Shown here piece by piece: positions 1-13,289 of a stretch of DNA of 64,000 nt. Position 1 is the first letter of the stretch. Each line of letters begins with the position of its first letter. Source of the DNA: Psettodes erumei (lineage: Eukaryota > Chordata > Actinopteri > Pleuronectiformes > Psettodidae); the NCBI GenBank assembly GCA_016785225.1, contig JAFBJZ010000888.1, positions 2,980,501 through 3,044,500 of the forward strand, given 5' to 3'. The position numbers and the translations under genes are program-made. The notes below the pieces were generated by a model. It was given only the letters and a program-made list of their open reading frames with translations, did no database searches and was not told the origin of the DNA.

Positions 1-847
1 CGTCCCCGATTGGCTTTATCGCGAAAAGCTTCCGAGCCGGCTCGGCCCTTTGAATAATTAACAAAGGCATGCATTTCCGTGGTTCTCCTGACGGGGGATC
101 CGCATCTCGGCGCCGTCCTTCCTCTCCCAGGAGCGCAGGCGCGAGCAGCAGGCTTCGATAAGCGTGCGGCTTCGGCCACGCCTGACACGACGCCTGCAGC
201 GTCGCACCTCCTGACTCAGGATCAAAAGTGTAGTGGACAGATGGAGAGCCCAGCTGAATCATGTCATCGTCTATTTTCCAGCATATATTTGTTCAATCAG
301 TGTCATAAGAATCAGTGTGCTGTGTTTGTTTCATATTGTTACCAATGTGTTTCATGAATTCTGTTGGTTTTGCATCAGGGTTAAGATCGGTGCAGAAAAT
401 ATGGCTTCAGCTTGCAGGAGTTTAGTAGCTCCGCGAGCGTCTGTGTTGCTGACTGGACTGACTGAAATAACAGCTGAGGCTCCAGGATGAAAATCACCTC
501 AACGACCATCAGTCGGTGATCATGTGCTAAACGACCAACATCCGGCGAAGAAGCTTTCGGGCTACATTTAAGACTCTTTTAAAACTTTTTACACGCACAC
601 GTCAGAAGTTGGACGTAGCTGAGGTTACGCGGGTTTGTCCGACTCAGCTTCTCCTGACTGTATTTAATAAGATAAACATCGCCAGTCGTCCCGAACACAG
701 TGCTCCCAGTAAGGATTTTTTAACCCAGTTTATGTGGCAGTGTCACTGGGAGCTCTCACGGCTGTGACTGATCTAAACAAAAGCCCATTTTACTCCACTG
801 AATAATGAACTGTTTGCCTTGAACCCCCCCACCCACCCATATACACT

Positions 848-849
<2 letters not shown>

Positions 850-894
<45 letters not shown>
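850..894 (+). repeat. (CA)n microsatellite, about 22 units
   Basis: A pure dinucleotide run. Confidence 0.95.
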
Positions 895-899
<5 letters not shown>

Positions 900-2346
900 A
901 TCCCCCAACAGCTCTCGGATGCAGGTCCTTAAACAAATTATGACAGGGGATCTTCCTTGCCGATCGACCTTTGCTGACCTCTTATATTGCTGATATTTAT
1001 TACTGTCCTTTCTCAAGATAACACTGTGCCTGCTTTGTGACTTGTGTGTGTGTGTGTTTGGGGTGGGGTGGGGGTGGGGGGGTTAGTAAATCCTGGAGTG
1101 GAAGCAACCAGGCGTCTGCTCATAAATGCCACCGCTATAGGATTTCCACATAAAGAAAAGAGGTGTAACAGCCTCTCTATCCTTTTCCCACCTCCCTTTT
1201 CCTCCTTCCTCCTCTGCTATGAAACCCCCCCCCACCCTCCACTCATGATCTGGAGAGATGTTATCGCTCCATTTAAGAAAGGAACAAACAAGATTATACT
1301 GTAAGTTATCCTCGATTATGGCCACAAATCTGGTGCTGGAGCGGGGGTGGGGTGGGGGGGTAGGGGGTGAAAGATGATAAAGTAAACGGAGTCGCTTTTC
1401 TTTTCCTCTCAGTCCATCTCCTTTTATCCGCCCCGCAAACAGATTTATGGGATAAAGAAGAAGAGCCTTTTGTGGACAGTATATCTTTCAAAAACAGTCA
1501 GGCCCTCTGGGAGGAGGAGGAGGAGGAGGAAAAAAAAATGTGACGGTGACATATGTCTTCAACAGCTCCTGCCTTCTTTCTGTCCGACTGTGCGTGCGCG
1601 TGCGCCTGGGCGATGACATAATCCCTCACACAGAGTCAACGCTGGGTGCCGAGCATTTCGGAAAACGTGCGCAACCTGACTGAAAGGAGGTAAAAAAAAA
1701 AAAAAAGGGAAAAAAGTAAACCTTTCAGATTGTAAATTGAAAGGCCCTTTGTAAAGGCGCTCCGTCGGTTTCAGCTGCACTTGGGCGACACGCACTTTTA
1801 CATCTGTGCCGCCTGGCTCCTGACTGCGGCTCGTCACCAAAACGACAGAGCCGGGGGGGGGACCCACGACACCTAGAAGTCTATTCATGTCATACAGTAG
1901 AGCGAGGGGGGCTCTTTCCCCATCTCCTCTGCAGCTACAACCATCAATTTAGCTCTGTGGTGGCCAGTCAGCCCCTCTCTGTCCCAGCTGTGTTTGACAC
2001 TATTTATCTGCTCTAGTGAAGCAGATCATTTTTGATTATTAACCTCCCACCCAAAAAAAGAAAAAGCTCCCCTGAAAAAGGTTAAGACGCAAAATGACAA
2101 CCTCACGCGACTCCCGCCCGGGCAATCAAACACTTGACTGTTACAGCTGCAGAGCCACTCCATCAAATCTTCCTCTCCAGGCGCTTCCAAGCCTTTCTTC
2201 CCCCGCTCCATCCCTCAATATGTTTTCACCCCGGCCTTTTCAACCTCTTTTTTTTTTCCCTCACCCCCCCCTTTTCCGTCCGACTCCCTCTCCATCTCCA
2301 TTGCTTTCGCGCTATCTTTTCATCTGTCTCTCAATCTAATCTTTGT

Positions 2347-2370
2347 CCTCCCTCCCTCCCTCCCTCCCTC
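2347..2370 (+). repeat. (CCCT)n tetranucleotide tract
   Basis: Six CTCC/CCCT units in a wider pyrimidine-rich zone (2160-2400). Confidence 0.9.
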
Positions 2371-2539
2371 GCCACCCTCTGTCTCCGTCTCCTGCTCGGC
2401 TCCTCTCGGCCCATGTGTGCACCCTGCCCATTAAATTACAGTCCTCTCTAATAAAAGGTTGAACTTTCTTTACCCACTCATGTGGATGAAGAAGCTGCCA
2501 GTGTCCTGCTGTTCCAAATTCCTGCCTCCCGATTTTGAG

Positions 2540-2545
2540 CACGCG

Positions 2546-2584
<39 letters not shown>
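2540..2584 (+). repeat. (CA)n microsatellite with CG interruptions at its ends
   Basis: CGCGCACGCACACAC... tract; the central part is pure CA. Confidence 0.93.
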
Positions 2585-2585
<1 letters not shown>

Positions 2586-5500
2586 GAACTGTAACAGCAG
2601 ACCCGGCGATGCCTCATCGTTAACATTTATCTCTCTTGCTTAAAGTGTCTCACATGCGCCCGCACACACACACACACACATATGCATGCATACACACTGA
2701 TGATGTATTTGTCAACCCTGTTTACCCCGCTGCTTCAAACCTGCCCCCCCCCCTGCCCACACGACATCTTCATTCTATACACACCGGTGCCATTACGCCT
2801 GCCCATCCAATAAATTAAGCCCATTTACTCTTCTGAATTATGTTATGTTTATTGATGCTCATATAATTTAATTTCACACAAATTCCATTAAAGATTATGC
2901 TCTCTGTCACAGAGCGGCGCTTCCAGGAGAGGGGAATCTAATCGGGTTATAATGGATCTGAGACATGCATTACAGTTGGGACACGCCGAGCGCACACCCA
3001 CACACACGGACCCGCGTGCACACGCAGCCGTCATCTTAATAATGCAGAGTCAAGCAAACAGATCGATGGTCGGCGCGATGATGCCGTCAAACCGCACTAA
3101 GTGACAGGAAGCTTTCAGAAGCGCGCTATCAAAAGGAAGTCATCCCTGGGGGGGACTGCACTGTATTCTGGCCCTGCAGGGAATCACACGTGTCACCTCA
3201 GTTGCACGGCTGTGTCAATAAAGACACACAAATACACTCTGAAATTACTACATGCCAGAGCCCAGGATGTCACACGCTCTCTGTCCGTCTGGAAAATGAG
3301 GTTTAAGTGTTTGAGTCGCTCACTGTCGCCTTCTTTGCTCACCTGGTCCTTCCTTCTGCATGAAGTCACATCTGAAGTAAACATCATGGAACCTGCGAGC
3401 TTTGACACATGAAATGAATAAATATGAAATTAGTGAACAGACAGATTACAGTTACAGGTTTGACTACAATGTTTATTGTCACTCACGAGTACTGGGGGCC
3501 CCAAGGCCCAAGGTTAAATTACACTGGGGACACTGATATGCCAGTGGGGGGGCTGTTAAAACATGGGGAGCTAGCTAGTCGGTAGCAGATGAAATTAAAA
3601 AAACTTGACAAAGGGGGCCTTGACGTTTTAAATTCACTTGATGCTCATCTGACCATCACTTGCTTATTTTGAGACTCTATAGTGTTTAATGAAGGCAGCA
3701 TACTTTAATGTGTGCGGTAACATTTCATTTATGGATTATCGGCTCGTAGAAGTTACTGCAAATGTCACATTATTAGGTCTTATTTTCGAGACAGCACACA
3801 AAGCATAAGAAGCTTCACTTCAAAAACACAGCATCAGCCCCAGGTTTGGGATCAGGTCTCACATTCAGCAGCACCCGGCAGACTCCTGATTCAGATCTCA
3901 GTTGTGTCCATCGCATCGCTGTTAAGTTGAGTTAAATTGGGTGAGTGAAGTATCCATTAGCTTCACTGTAAGAGGCTGTCTGCCGAATAAAGGATTAATA
4001 AACCTTATGAATATACTGTCAGCACATGATGAAAACCCCAGACCAAAGACCAAAATGTACATCATAAAAAGGTCTCATTACGATACAGCTGCTCTGACCT
4101 CTGACTGATTCTCACTGCACTGACATCTGCGCACTCATCTCTAATACGGACCCAAGTGGTCCACGAGATAGCGATTCTAAAATGCTCCGTTTGCTGTTGT
4201 AAGAAAAAATAAATAAAAATGCGGGTTGCTCATCTCTCATTGGGGAGCCAACCGCTGATCCCCATCATGCAACAATTAAAACTGAATAATAACTGCAATT
4301 AGGGGCGGCTGGACGCTTCTGACGTCCTGGAGCTTCACGTCAGCCACTCCTGAGTCACTGCTCCAAACCATAATCTTCCACAACACTTCATGGTTTGCCT
4401 TTCTTTGTCATGACAATGAGTAAGAGCTTAGTCACAGTGAGAAGAGAGGCCAATAATGAGGATTCATATTGGTATTTCTCAGAGGGCTGATGTGATTAGA
4501 GCCCATGTCACTTTTTGGCATCGACAACGCTTTTGTTGTCTTTTCTTGACTGTGTCATCCTCGGAATGTTTAGCCATTCAGCCAAAGATTTTCCTCCTTT
4601 TGCGATATATAAAGTTTCACATGCAGCTTCGTTTTGGAAGATATGGTGCATGGCTACCACTGGCATGTGCCGGGGCTGTCTTCGTGTTCTGAACTCCATT
4701 TTTCTCTCCCTTACACTTCCCTTGTAAAGTGACAGCCTTATTAAGAATAAGTTTCTCCCACACCTCCCGATAACCCATTTGTGAGGCTCGAGGTGGAGTT
4801 TATCAAGGTCCTGTAATAAGAGGCATGTAGCCGAGGTCCACTGTGGCTTTGTCTTCATTTACCTGCCTGTACATGTGTTGTATTCAGGATTAATTTGCCG
4901 CTTTGATGTATTAAAAAGAGCCAGAGGATTTCAGTGGCGCGCTCCCCAAGGTGGGCGCCTTTAAAAGGAGCTTTTTCTTCATTCCAGCACTTAGGTTTAT
5001 TACAGATCCCCAGACTGTCCAATTTTAAAAAGAAGTATGCCTCCAAAATAGCAGGATAATTGTTTTTACTTTTCTTCCAGGCGATTCCTAAGAGGGGTGG
5101 GGGGGGGTCACACATGGTAACCAAGGTAGATTTTATGAAACCTGGGGCAGTGGCGATGCATGACAGGAAGAGAGTAGAAGTCGTTTTCCTCAACAAGGCG
5201 AGGTCTAATTTTAGAGGGGGCAAAACGTCGCACTCATCCGTCCCACCTCATCCGCCAGCGTCGCTGGCATCTCCAGCGTTCCCGTCCGCGCGCGCCCCCG
5301 CCATGAAAATGATATTTGCAATTATTGCCTGTCATTATAACTGCAATAACAGACGCTGGGATGACTAAACAAGCAGCAATCCAAACATTCACTTATCTGT
5401 GTACATCTCTCGCAAAAAGGTTTACACAATTTCAAAACAAAAACAAGGGCAGAAACATCCATAAACCCAATGTGATGACACATCAAACCGTACACCAAAC

Positions 5501-7539
5501 AGAGATGTTCTGTCATACACTTCCTGTTGTTTTATTTGTTCGGTTCTGTGTTTATAAGACGCAGACACAAAGACGAGGCCGTTCGCAGCACTCCAGACAA
5601 TATGTGGACAGCGCTGGGCTAAAAGGTCGGGAGGGACCGGCTCGTCCGTTTCTCCTTTCTCTTTTCTCCTCACAGAATTGTGTGAGAAAAGAAAAGAAAA
5701 GAAAAAAAACCCTCCTGTGAGCAGTAAAGTTGAAACATTCCCACTTCCTAACGCACTCCCCTGTCCTCCGCCACGTCCCGGAGGAGCTGACAACTGTGCG
5801 AGCTGATTTCTGCACTCCAGCGCTCCTGTGGGAACATATATTCAGCCAGCACATACTTTAACAACAGTCAGGGTTTTTTGCGGGGTTTTTTTGCTGATAC
5901 CTGACACCAACAGTGGTCTTTAAAATATATACATATATATGTATATAAGTGAGATATTTGCCGGTCAGATGTTGTTTATAGGGCTACATTAATTATCCCC
6001 GCCACATGTCCACATTGTGTGATGTTCACTGCGAGGGTTACGTCTCCACGTATTATAATTTACTGTGACGGCCCCGCTTTCCCTCACCCCGCTGTGTTAA
6101 CATGTTGCGTTCAGCTGTGGGCTCCTTGTGTGGGTGCAGGCAGCAATAATGATGATGATAGTGCAGCCACGGCTTTTCCTGTCACTTGCGCACAGCGCTG
6201 GCTGCGGCGCATTCTGGTCCGCCGAGGCCGCGGCAGCTCGGGGGAACTCGGGGCATCTCTCAGCTCCTCGAGCAGCCGGGTTCGTCTCCGGTCTCACGCG
6301 GACGTCTTTGGCCGAAATTCTGACCCTGATGCTGAGATGTTTATGATGGCTGGCCAGCTTTTTTTTCTGCTGTGAACCGCACTCATGGTTAAGTGGTGAA
6401 ATCTTACCATCTACGCTCTACATAGAAATAATAATTGAAAAAAAAGACTACGCCTACAAAATACAAGCTCCACAGACACAGAAAGGTAGGGCACCAAAAT
6501 AAATGGCGTTGGTGTTTATTGAGGGTTAGGCCTGGGAAGTGAGTATTTTTCAGTGGTTTATTTTAGTATCCCATTATGGTCTAAATGCTTCACCACTCTC
6601 CTCAGGGAACAAAACAAACAACAGAAAAATGATTATGAAGTTTTTCCGGAACATTCACACCTGCAAAAGATGGTTGATGGCATCAAATCTTAGATCCAAG
6701 GTTTTATGCGGGAATACTTTTTTCAACGTTTCGTCACCTTCAGTGTCAAAGTTGTTGTCCATCTGCCAGCATTCAGCCGACAGAAGAGAGGGGGAGTTGA
6801 GTGACATGTTGATCATTTCATTGTTACCACGTCCTCCCGGCGTTAAGCCTATGAAGAGCAGTAACTTTTTTGTTTTGTTTTTGTTGTTGTTTGGGGTTTT
6901 TTCTACCCAAGGGTTCATCCCTCTGGCAACATCCAGGCTGCCCTGACTCCCTGGTGGAGGTTGTTGGTGCTGTACACAGCCCCAGACGGAGATGGCAGGC
7001 AAGAGACAGGGCTGGAAGAAGAATGCCCAATCAATGCATAGATTTTTTTTTTTAAATGTGTGCTTTATTTAGAACCAATTTTCTGCTAAACAAAGACCTA
7101 AATTAATATTGTACTATTTTGAATGAAGTTAAAACAACAAATTTAGACTGCATATTTATTGACTGAACTTCTTCACCAGCTGTTCAATTTAAGAAATACT
7201 AGTATAAAGCTCTGTTCGCTCAGAGAGCCCTCACCTCATCAGCCTGTCAGGGAAAGGGTTAACCTCAAATGGACCGCTCTGCTCGGCACGCGCTCCTTGC
7301 AGCAGGTCATCTGAAAACTGCTACGCATCTGCATGGAGGCGGTGTTAGTTCATCTATCGCAGCAGGTCAGAGCCTGGTGTGCTTCTCAGTTAACAGATGT
7401 TATGTGTTGTCCTGCGCGCCCACGTGCCTCGCTCCGCGCTTTACGCACCAGTGGATACGGACACGCGTCGCTATGGTAACTTTGTTCATCTGCAAATCTC
7501 ACCGGAAACGAATCTCAGCCGCCCTTCAACCTCCGCCGC

Positions 7540-7574
7540 CACCACCACCACCACCACCACCACCACCACCACCG
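7540..7574 (+). repeat. (CAC)n trinucleotide tract
   Basis: About eleven CAC units following CCGCCG. It reads as poly-Pro, poly-Thr or poly-Gly in open frames that are not genes. Confidence 0.93.
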
Positions 7575-7744
7575 TCCCAATCAAACCTAATTATACCATA
7601 TTGCTTTTCTTGTCCAACAATAAGGAAGGTTGCTGGGGGTGGGGTGGGGGTGGCAGTGGTGGGATTTAATGTAATTATTGAGACACTTCTTTCTCTGCGC
7701 GGCGTGGCAAGAGTGAGATGCACCGTGATGGACGCTGCTTGTCA

Positions 7745-8160
7745 AAATGCCTATTGATGAAGCGCAAAAACCCAATTTGCAGTCATAAGGCAACTACCTT
7801 CCAATTACGTCGGTGCCAGAGCATTCCTCAAGCCCAGCAACTCCAATCCTTCTCTCTTTTCTGAGTGGCTAGCCCATTGCCCTTGGCAGACAGGTACCAA
7901 ATGGGCTGCTCTCTGCATGCTGCCTTTAATGTTTTATTGATTTGCTTAGCATACGCCCCGATTCAACTCGCACACTCCAACACTATTGCCCTTTGTACTC
8001 ACAGCCTGACCTGCCCCACATGAAAATTACGTTATTGAAATATGTTAAATGTGTCACCCAAGCTCGCCACGAGAAAATATCTCACCTATTGATGGATCTT
8101 TCGGGGGGCTCGCAGATTGGTAATATTAGATCCCCACTGGCTTAATGACTTCTATTACGA
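7745..8160. promoter_or_regulatory. Candidate conserved noncoding block (unverified)
   Basis: It contains CCTATTGATGAAGC, CCCAATTTGCAGTCATAAGG, CCTTCCAATTACG, GTTTTATTGATTTGC, GGTAATATTAGATCC and GGCTTAATGAC. No repeats and no long low-complexity run. The texture is like a vertebrate developmental enhancer. Confidence 0.33.
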
Positions 8161-8859
8161 CGATTCCATCATGCACACAACCCACCCCCCCCAACCAATC
8201 AATCATATGAACTAGGTAACATATCAAAGCCATGAATAAAATCAAAAGGGGATTAGAAGATATATTTTCCAATTTTCATGTCAGATACAAAAAAAAGAAG
8301 TATGAAAAGCGGGCGGGACGGGGCACTCGGGAGTAAATGTGCTTGCCGCGGAGGAAGGGAATTAAAACAAACGTCAGGAGAGAGAGTTGTGAAATTAACG
8401 AGCAGAGAAAATGTCAGCCCGCACAACAAAGAACATGTACCCACTCCGAGGTCCTCAATTTTCTCATCCCACTTAATAAGAGAGCTCACAATCATCATTC
8501 AGTTGACTGCAGGGGATCCAATTACCTCGATTTCAAGATGGTATCAGCGAGCAACAGAGGCGCCCAAATATTTCTTTCCAAATCCCATTATAAGTAAGAA
8601 CAATGATTAAATCTAACTTTTCTTTTGACCTGTGAGCCAAGGGATGGACAATGAGGCGGCGGCTTTACAGGGGCAAAGCACAGACTGCTGGCATTGAGCG
8701 GGAGAGTGTGCGCGTGCGTCCATGCTCACATGTTAATGATGAATATGTGTCTGCCATGTCCTCAGACTCCCCGAGCAGAGGAAGGGACCCTCAGACAGAA
8801 TACACAACAGGGACAGACACCGCTTATTCCCAGACAATGTCAATAGCTCAAGGGTAAAA

Positions 8860-9320
8860 TCATTTGTCACCGTGGCGAAATCCCTCTAAATGTATACATT
8901 TATTATTGTCGCGCTTTAATTGATCGCAGGGCGCCAAGAGAAATACCAAGGGTCTGTAATACTCGCCTATCTCATTTACAAATCACACTTCGCAAAGCTT
9001 CAAGGACACGCGGCGCTCCTGGAAGAGCAAAGGGGAAGAAATATCTGTTTCTCGCTCTCAATATGGTCCAGTCGCACATTAATCTGGCTGTCCCCGCGTT
9101 AAGCACAAACTTGCATTACAGAGCACCCAGGGAAGAAAAAAAGGTCAACTCGTTATAACAACAGCTCCAGCGACGCATGTTTGTTTCATTTATATTTTTG
9201 TGATAAATGAAAGCAGATGTCGCAGTGCGGCCTCTTAGCTTATTACATGATTATATTAAATATGTTTCCTTTTACATTCGGACCGGAGTCTACACAAGAT
9301 AATTAAATTTAAATACACAG
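8860..9320. promoter_or_regulatory. Candidate conserved noncoding block (unverified)
   Basis: Contains TTTATTATTGTCGCGC, TTTAATTGATCGC, CTGTAATACTCGCC, CACATTAATCTGG, GATTATATTAAATATG and GATAATTAAATTTAAAT. It has no transposon features. It is continuous with enhancer-like sequence on its left. Confidence 0.3.
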
Positions 9321-11100
9321 GGGCCTTGTCTCGTGACTTTTTCCATGCAGATATTTTTAATGGAACACACCTTCATGCATGCTCAGGTCACTTCGCCGAG
9401 GTTCACCAGACTCTGTTTCAGTGAAGCAATCTGTACAAGACATCACGATGGGGGAAAATTGGAAAAAATTAAATTAAATTAAAAAGAAGCCATCCCCAAA
9501 CCAAGAAACTTAATGGCTGAAGTGAAAAAACAGAAAAGCAGAAGAGAACAAAAAATAAAGCAAAGGCTGGTCTTGTGATACCTTCTTTTACAGTAGACTG
9601 AACATTAAGTAAAGTTCGTCACCTCCGCCTTATCAGCACGGCGACTGATATCATGAAGGGAAACGAAACGCCACGATGTTTCGGAGGCCGCGATGATTAA
9701 TCACGCAATCTTGTCAATCTCGCTCTGAAACATCGCTGAACCCTTTGCCTTAAAACCTTAAAACTTTTTAAATTTTTTTTTTTTTTGACACGGCAAACAC
9801 GAAGACGCCACAGTCACGTAAGTGTTTCACACATATTTGCTTTATATAGCTTTATTTGGACCACTGACGGGGCTGGGTTGAAATATCGTGTTGACACCAA
9901 AAAAGGTGGCCGATATCGTGCTCGCAATCGTCTGACAATAACATAAATTAATTCACTTTCACATTGAACCACATGAAAACCCATCACAGCACGAATAACT
10001 AATCACCTGGTGTACTGTCACTTTCCATCCCTGGTTCTCACAATAATCAGCAAAACTTCCGGCCCAGGACAAGGGCCCCTTTGTAAGAAGTGTCCATCAA
10101 TCCAGCCAGCGCTGCAGGGGTTAACTGCTCCAACTTTATACTATCGGACAGCTGCGCTGTTTTCGCTGTTACTATATCTGTCCACATAGGAAGCTATCAA
10201 TTGTGAGAGGCCGACACCGCTCCTACACGCGCGCGCACGCACAAGCCACGCAATGTATTCTCAAAAGGGACCACCCAGGTACAAGGAGCAATTACTTGGA
10301 CAACTTTGGGTTACGTCAACATTCTCAACCTCCAGCCATACATCATCTCTATACCTTGGCTTATTAAAGCCCGAGTTTCATACGGTAACCTCCAGCAAAT
10401 TATATTTCACCCACTCTTCTGCAAGTCCTGATTTATGACCAGAGGCTGCGTCCTTACGCCAGCAGCACTCCACAGGCCAAGTCCTCCACGTATCCGGGGT
10501 CATTTCGGCACAGCTCCCCACCCCCCCCACCCCCTTTTGCATTCCAAGAAATTACTGTCATATCTAAACATCGCTGCAATTATCTCTCCCATTTGGCTGC
10601 GCTGGTAATGCCTGCATAAAAGCAATAATGTGTCTGACATGCGACGTGCACGCCGACATCTGCTCACGAGCCGCGCAGCCTTCCCCTCCGATATTCACTC
10701 CCTATTGTGATCATTTCCAATTGATTCTTTATGAGTCGTTTCGGCGCTAATGGCTTGTGAGCGGCGCGGCGGAGAGAGGACCTCTGAGAGAAGGTACCCC
10801 CACGACTGACGGAGGGATCGGAGATGAGTCGTACGCACAGAGAAACCAAGAGGGGCGAAGGCAGAGCGAAGTAATCAACAATCTGCTGAAATTTGCGCAT
10901 AAAAGACCACAATCACACAGCTCTCATCCATGATTATATTCTAAAGTGCCAATTATGGCGCGTCAGAAAACTACAGCGCGAGGTTGACACTCTACAATAA
11001 AGCAAATAATTTCCAGTTGGAGGAACAGGAAAAAAAAACAAAAAAACAAAAAAACGTTTAATATGAGGGGTGGAAGATGGGGTGAGGAGGATCTCAGTTA
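9320..11100. other. Gene desert segment, no gene recognised
   Basis: No exon is supported. It includes A/T runs at 9460-9485, 9770-9787 and 11028-11056. A stretch at about 10550-10960 with CAATTATCTC, TGGTAATGCC, GCAATAATG and CCAATTGATTC may be a further noncoding element. Confidence 0.5.
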
Positions 11101-13245
11101 AAGGAAGTGGCTAATAACGTTTAATGGTGCGTACCAGGAAGCCACAGTATGCAGGGAAAACACAGCTGGCTTCATTTTGTAAACTATTTGATATACACAT
11201 CTATCCCACTCACAATTATCAGCTGCTCTCAGGCCACTGGGGACAGTTTAGAAACTCCAATCAGGGGACATTTTCTCCACGCTCCTCCATTGTCAAGGAA
11301 AAAACATTAATGGACCGGGGGAGCGCTCCAGTTGTGCCCGCTTATTTTCGGACACTCGAGGTCCAACTGCAAGAAGAATTTCTGTTTGCTCAGAAGACAA
11401 TATATGCTCTGCATCGCTGGCGTTTGTTTGGAATCGGTCAAAATTTTATTTTTCCAAAGAGACGAAATTTTGTTATACAGGTTATTTTGGTGCTGCCGAT
11501 GTGAGCTGCCGTCTCATCTCGTCTGTAATCTCAGCAACCCGGGACCTGTTGGCAGTCTGGTTGTCCGCAGGCCTGGAGCTCAGCCCCCCACCCCCTCCGG
11601 CTTGCACGGTTATGATGCTGCTGCTGTGAAAACGCGTGTCCGCGGAGAGACAGATTAACACCTGCCGAAGCGGTCAAAACCGCCTCCGCGGCGTCTCTGG
11701 GACCACATTTTGCCCGGGATTGCGCACACAAACACGCACGCATGTACTGAAAACAATACCAGGCCAAAACTAGAGACACGGCAAAACGCCAAACGGCTCT
11801 TTTCCTTTGCAAAATTACAAAATGACAATATTTAGTAAAGATTACAGACAAGCCCTCGCTTGACAAAGTGGGGACGTCTTTACACCCCCTCCACCCCCAC
11901 CCCGACAGGAAGTCTGCACATGTATTTAAAACATAAAACATAACTGCTTTGCCTCCAAACTTCGGGACCTTTGTGTTTTTAGCGGTTGAGCGTCCGACTT
12001 CCTCACAGGGGTCAAATAATTGTCAGTGTCACCGGCAGATTTAAGGACCGACGCACCGGAGGATAAACCACTTGAGGGGACAAAGCTATATTCCCCGGCT
12101 GGTAGGATTTACACTGTACTGCACTGAGGATAAGCCTATCATTAAATCATTATGATTGCAACCCTTGACTCCTGAGGTTTCTTTCTTTTTTTCCCTTCTT
12201 TTTTAACCCACCGCAGCGAGGGAAAAGAGCATCCTGGACTTTAAAAATTGGATGTTGTCTAACAAGCCACTTGCATTTGACGGGCCTAATTTAAACTATT
12301 ATGTTCTCGTGGCTTCCTGGTCCTATTATAAATATTTGAAGGGAAGTATTTCTCGTTCAGATACTGTATATCATTACAGATGTATTTCCTGTGCAAGGAA
12401 AGGTCAGTGGTTTAGATGTATAAACATGCGAGTAGGAAACCCTGTGTGCCTTGACCCCCTCCCGAATCCTGGCAGTGATGACAAACGGGGGCTGGAGCAA
12501 CAGGGAAGCTTGTTACTGACAGTTACAGTCTGGACTCAGGCGTTATAGGCGTTACAGGTGTTGTTGGTGGGTTTTTGTGAAAAGGCACATCCCAGTGCAT
12601 CCATCCTTGCGTGGTGCCTTGAGGCCATCTCTCCTCCCTCTTTCCAACCCCCCCCCACCCCCACCCCCACCACTCCAGCTCTGAAGCGCCCTAAACAAGC
12701 ATGGCGGTGTCGTGGCTCGCCACTGGTAACGGCAAGTGTTTATCGCACCGCGCAATGTGCAGGTGACAGTAATTATCAGCAGATGACAGTGGCAGTCCCC
12801 AGTGTGGAACAGATGGCGATACAAGGGTCGCACACGTACAAGCCACACGGGGGGGGTGGGGGGTAGAAAAGACCAAGATAAAGGTGGAAGGAGGAGAAAA
12901 GGGAAAGGGACACATTAGGGGACAAAGCACGCTCCCCGCGTCGCAGGGTAAAACCGCAAAACGGAAGCCTCGGGTAATGCTCGCAGCAGCGTGACGTGAA
13001 TCACGCTGGCCCGCTCTGTCCGAGTCTGCCGTGGCAAAATTGGCCGCTTCCCGTGCGTCCTGCTCCGCCCCCGTGAGGACATGTGCCCTGCATGCCACGT
13101 TAGCTCTCAAAGCCTGCGCGCACGGTGTGTAAACCCCGTCCCGGGGTTAAGCGCTGGTGTATACAATCGCACGCGCGGCGACAGTCACGGCCACTCAGGC
13201 AAACACACGGCCCAAACCACACAAAGTGGTGTTCACTGTTTGAAG

Positions 13246-13289
13246 TCGGCGGCGGCGGCGGCGGCGGCGGTGGCGGCGGCGGGGGGGGC
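13246..13289 (+). repeat. (GGC)n trinucleotide tract
   Basis: About twelve GGC units with one GGT interruption, ending in a run of eight or more G. It is not in a recognised gene. The tract can form G-quadruplex or hairpin structures and is CpG-rich. Confidence 0.92.

Larger units (their letters stand above)
1..7740. other. Gene desert segment with many simple repeats, no gene recognised
   Basis: No exon is supported on either strand. It holds CA tracts (850-894, 2540-2584, 2662-2680), GGA (1510-1530), CCCT (2347-2370) and CAC (7540-7574) tracts, G-rich runs (1060-1082, 1343-1367, 7635-7652), and A/T-rich blocks. Stretches around 2800-2960 and 5300-5360 (TGCAATTATTGCC, TGTCATTATAACTG) look regulatory, with low confidence. 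Confidence 0.5.

Noticed and set aside
850..894. CRISPR-like regular repetition
   Set aside because: These are dinucleotide microsatellites without spacers, in a vertebrate genome.
5926..5947. 22-bp perfect palindrome of TATA and TATGTATA type
   Set aside because: Alternating purine-pyrimidine AT sequence is self-complementary by composition, so symmetry alone is weak evidence.
7269..7757. 162-residue plus-strand frame with a poly-proline run
   Set aside because: The proline run is the CAC microsatellite, and the rest has no domain.
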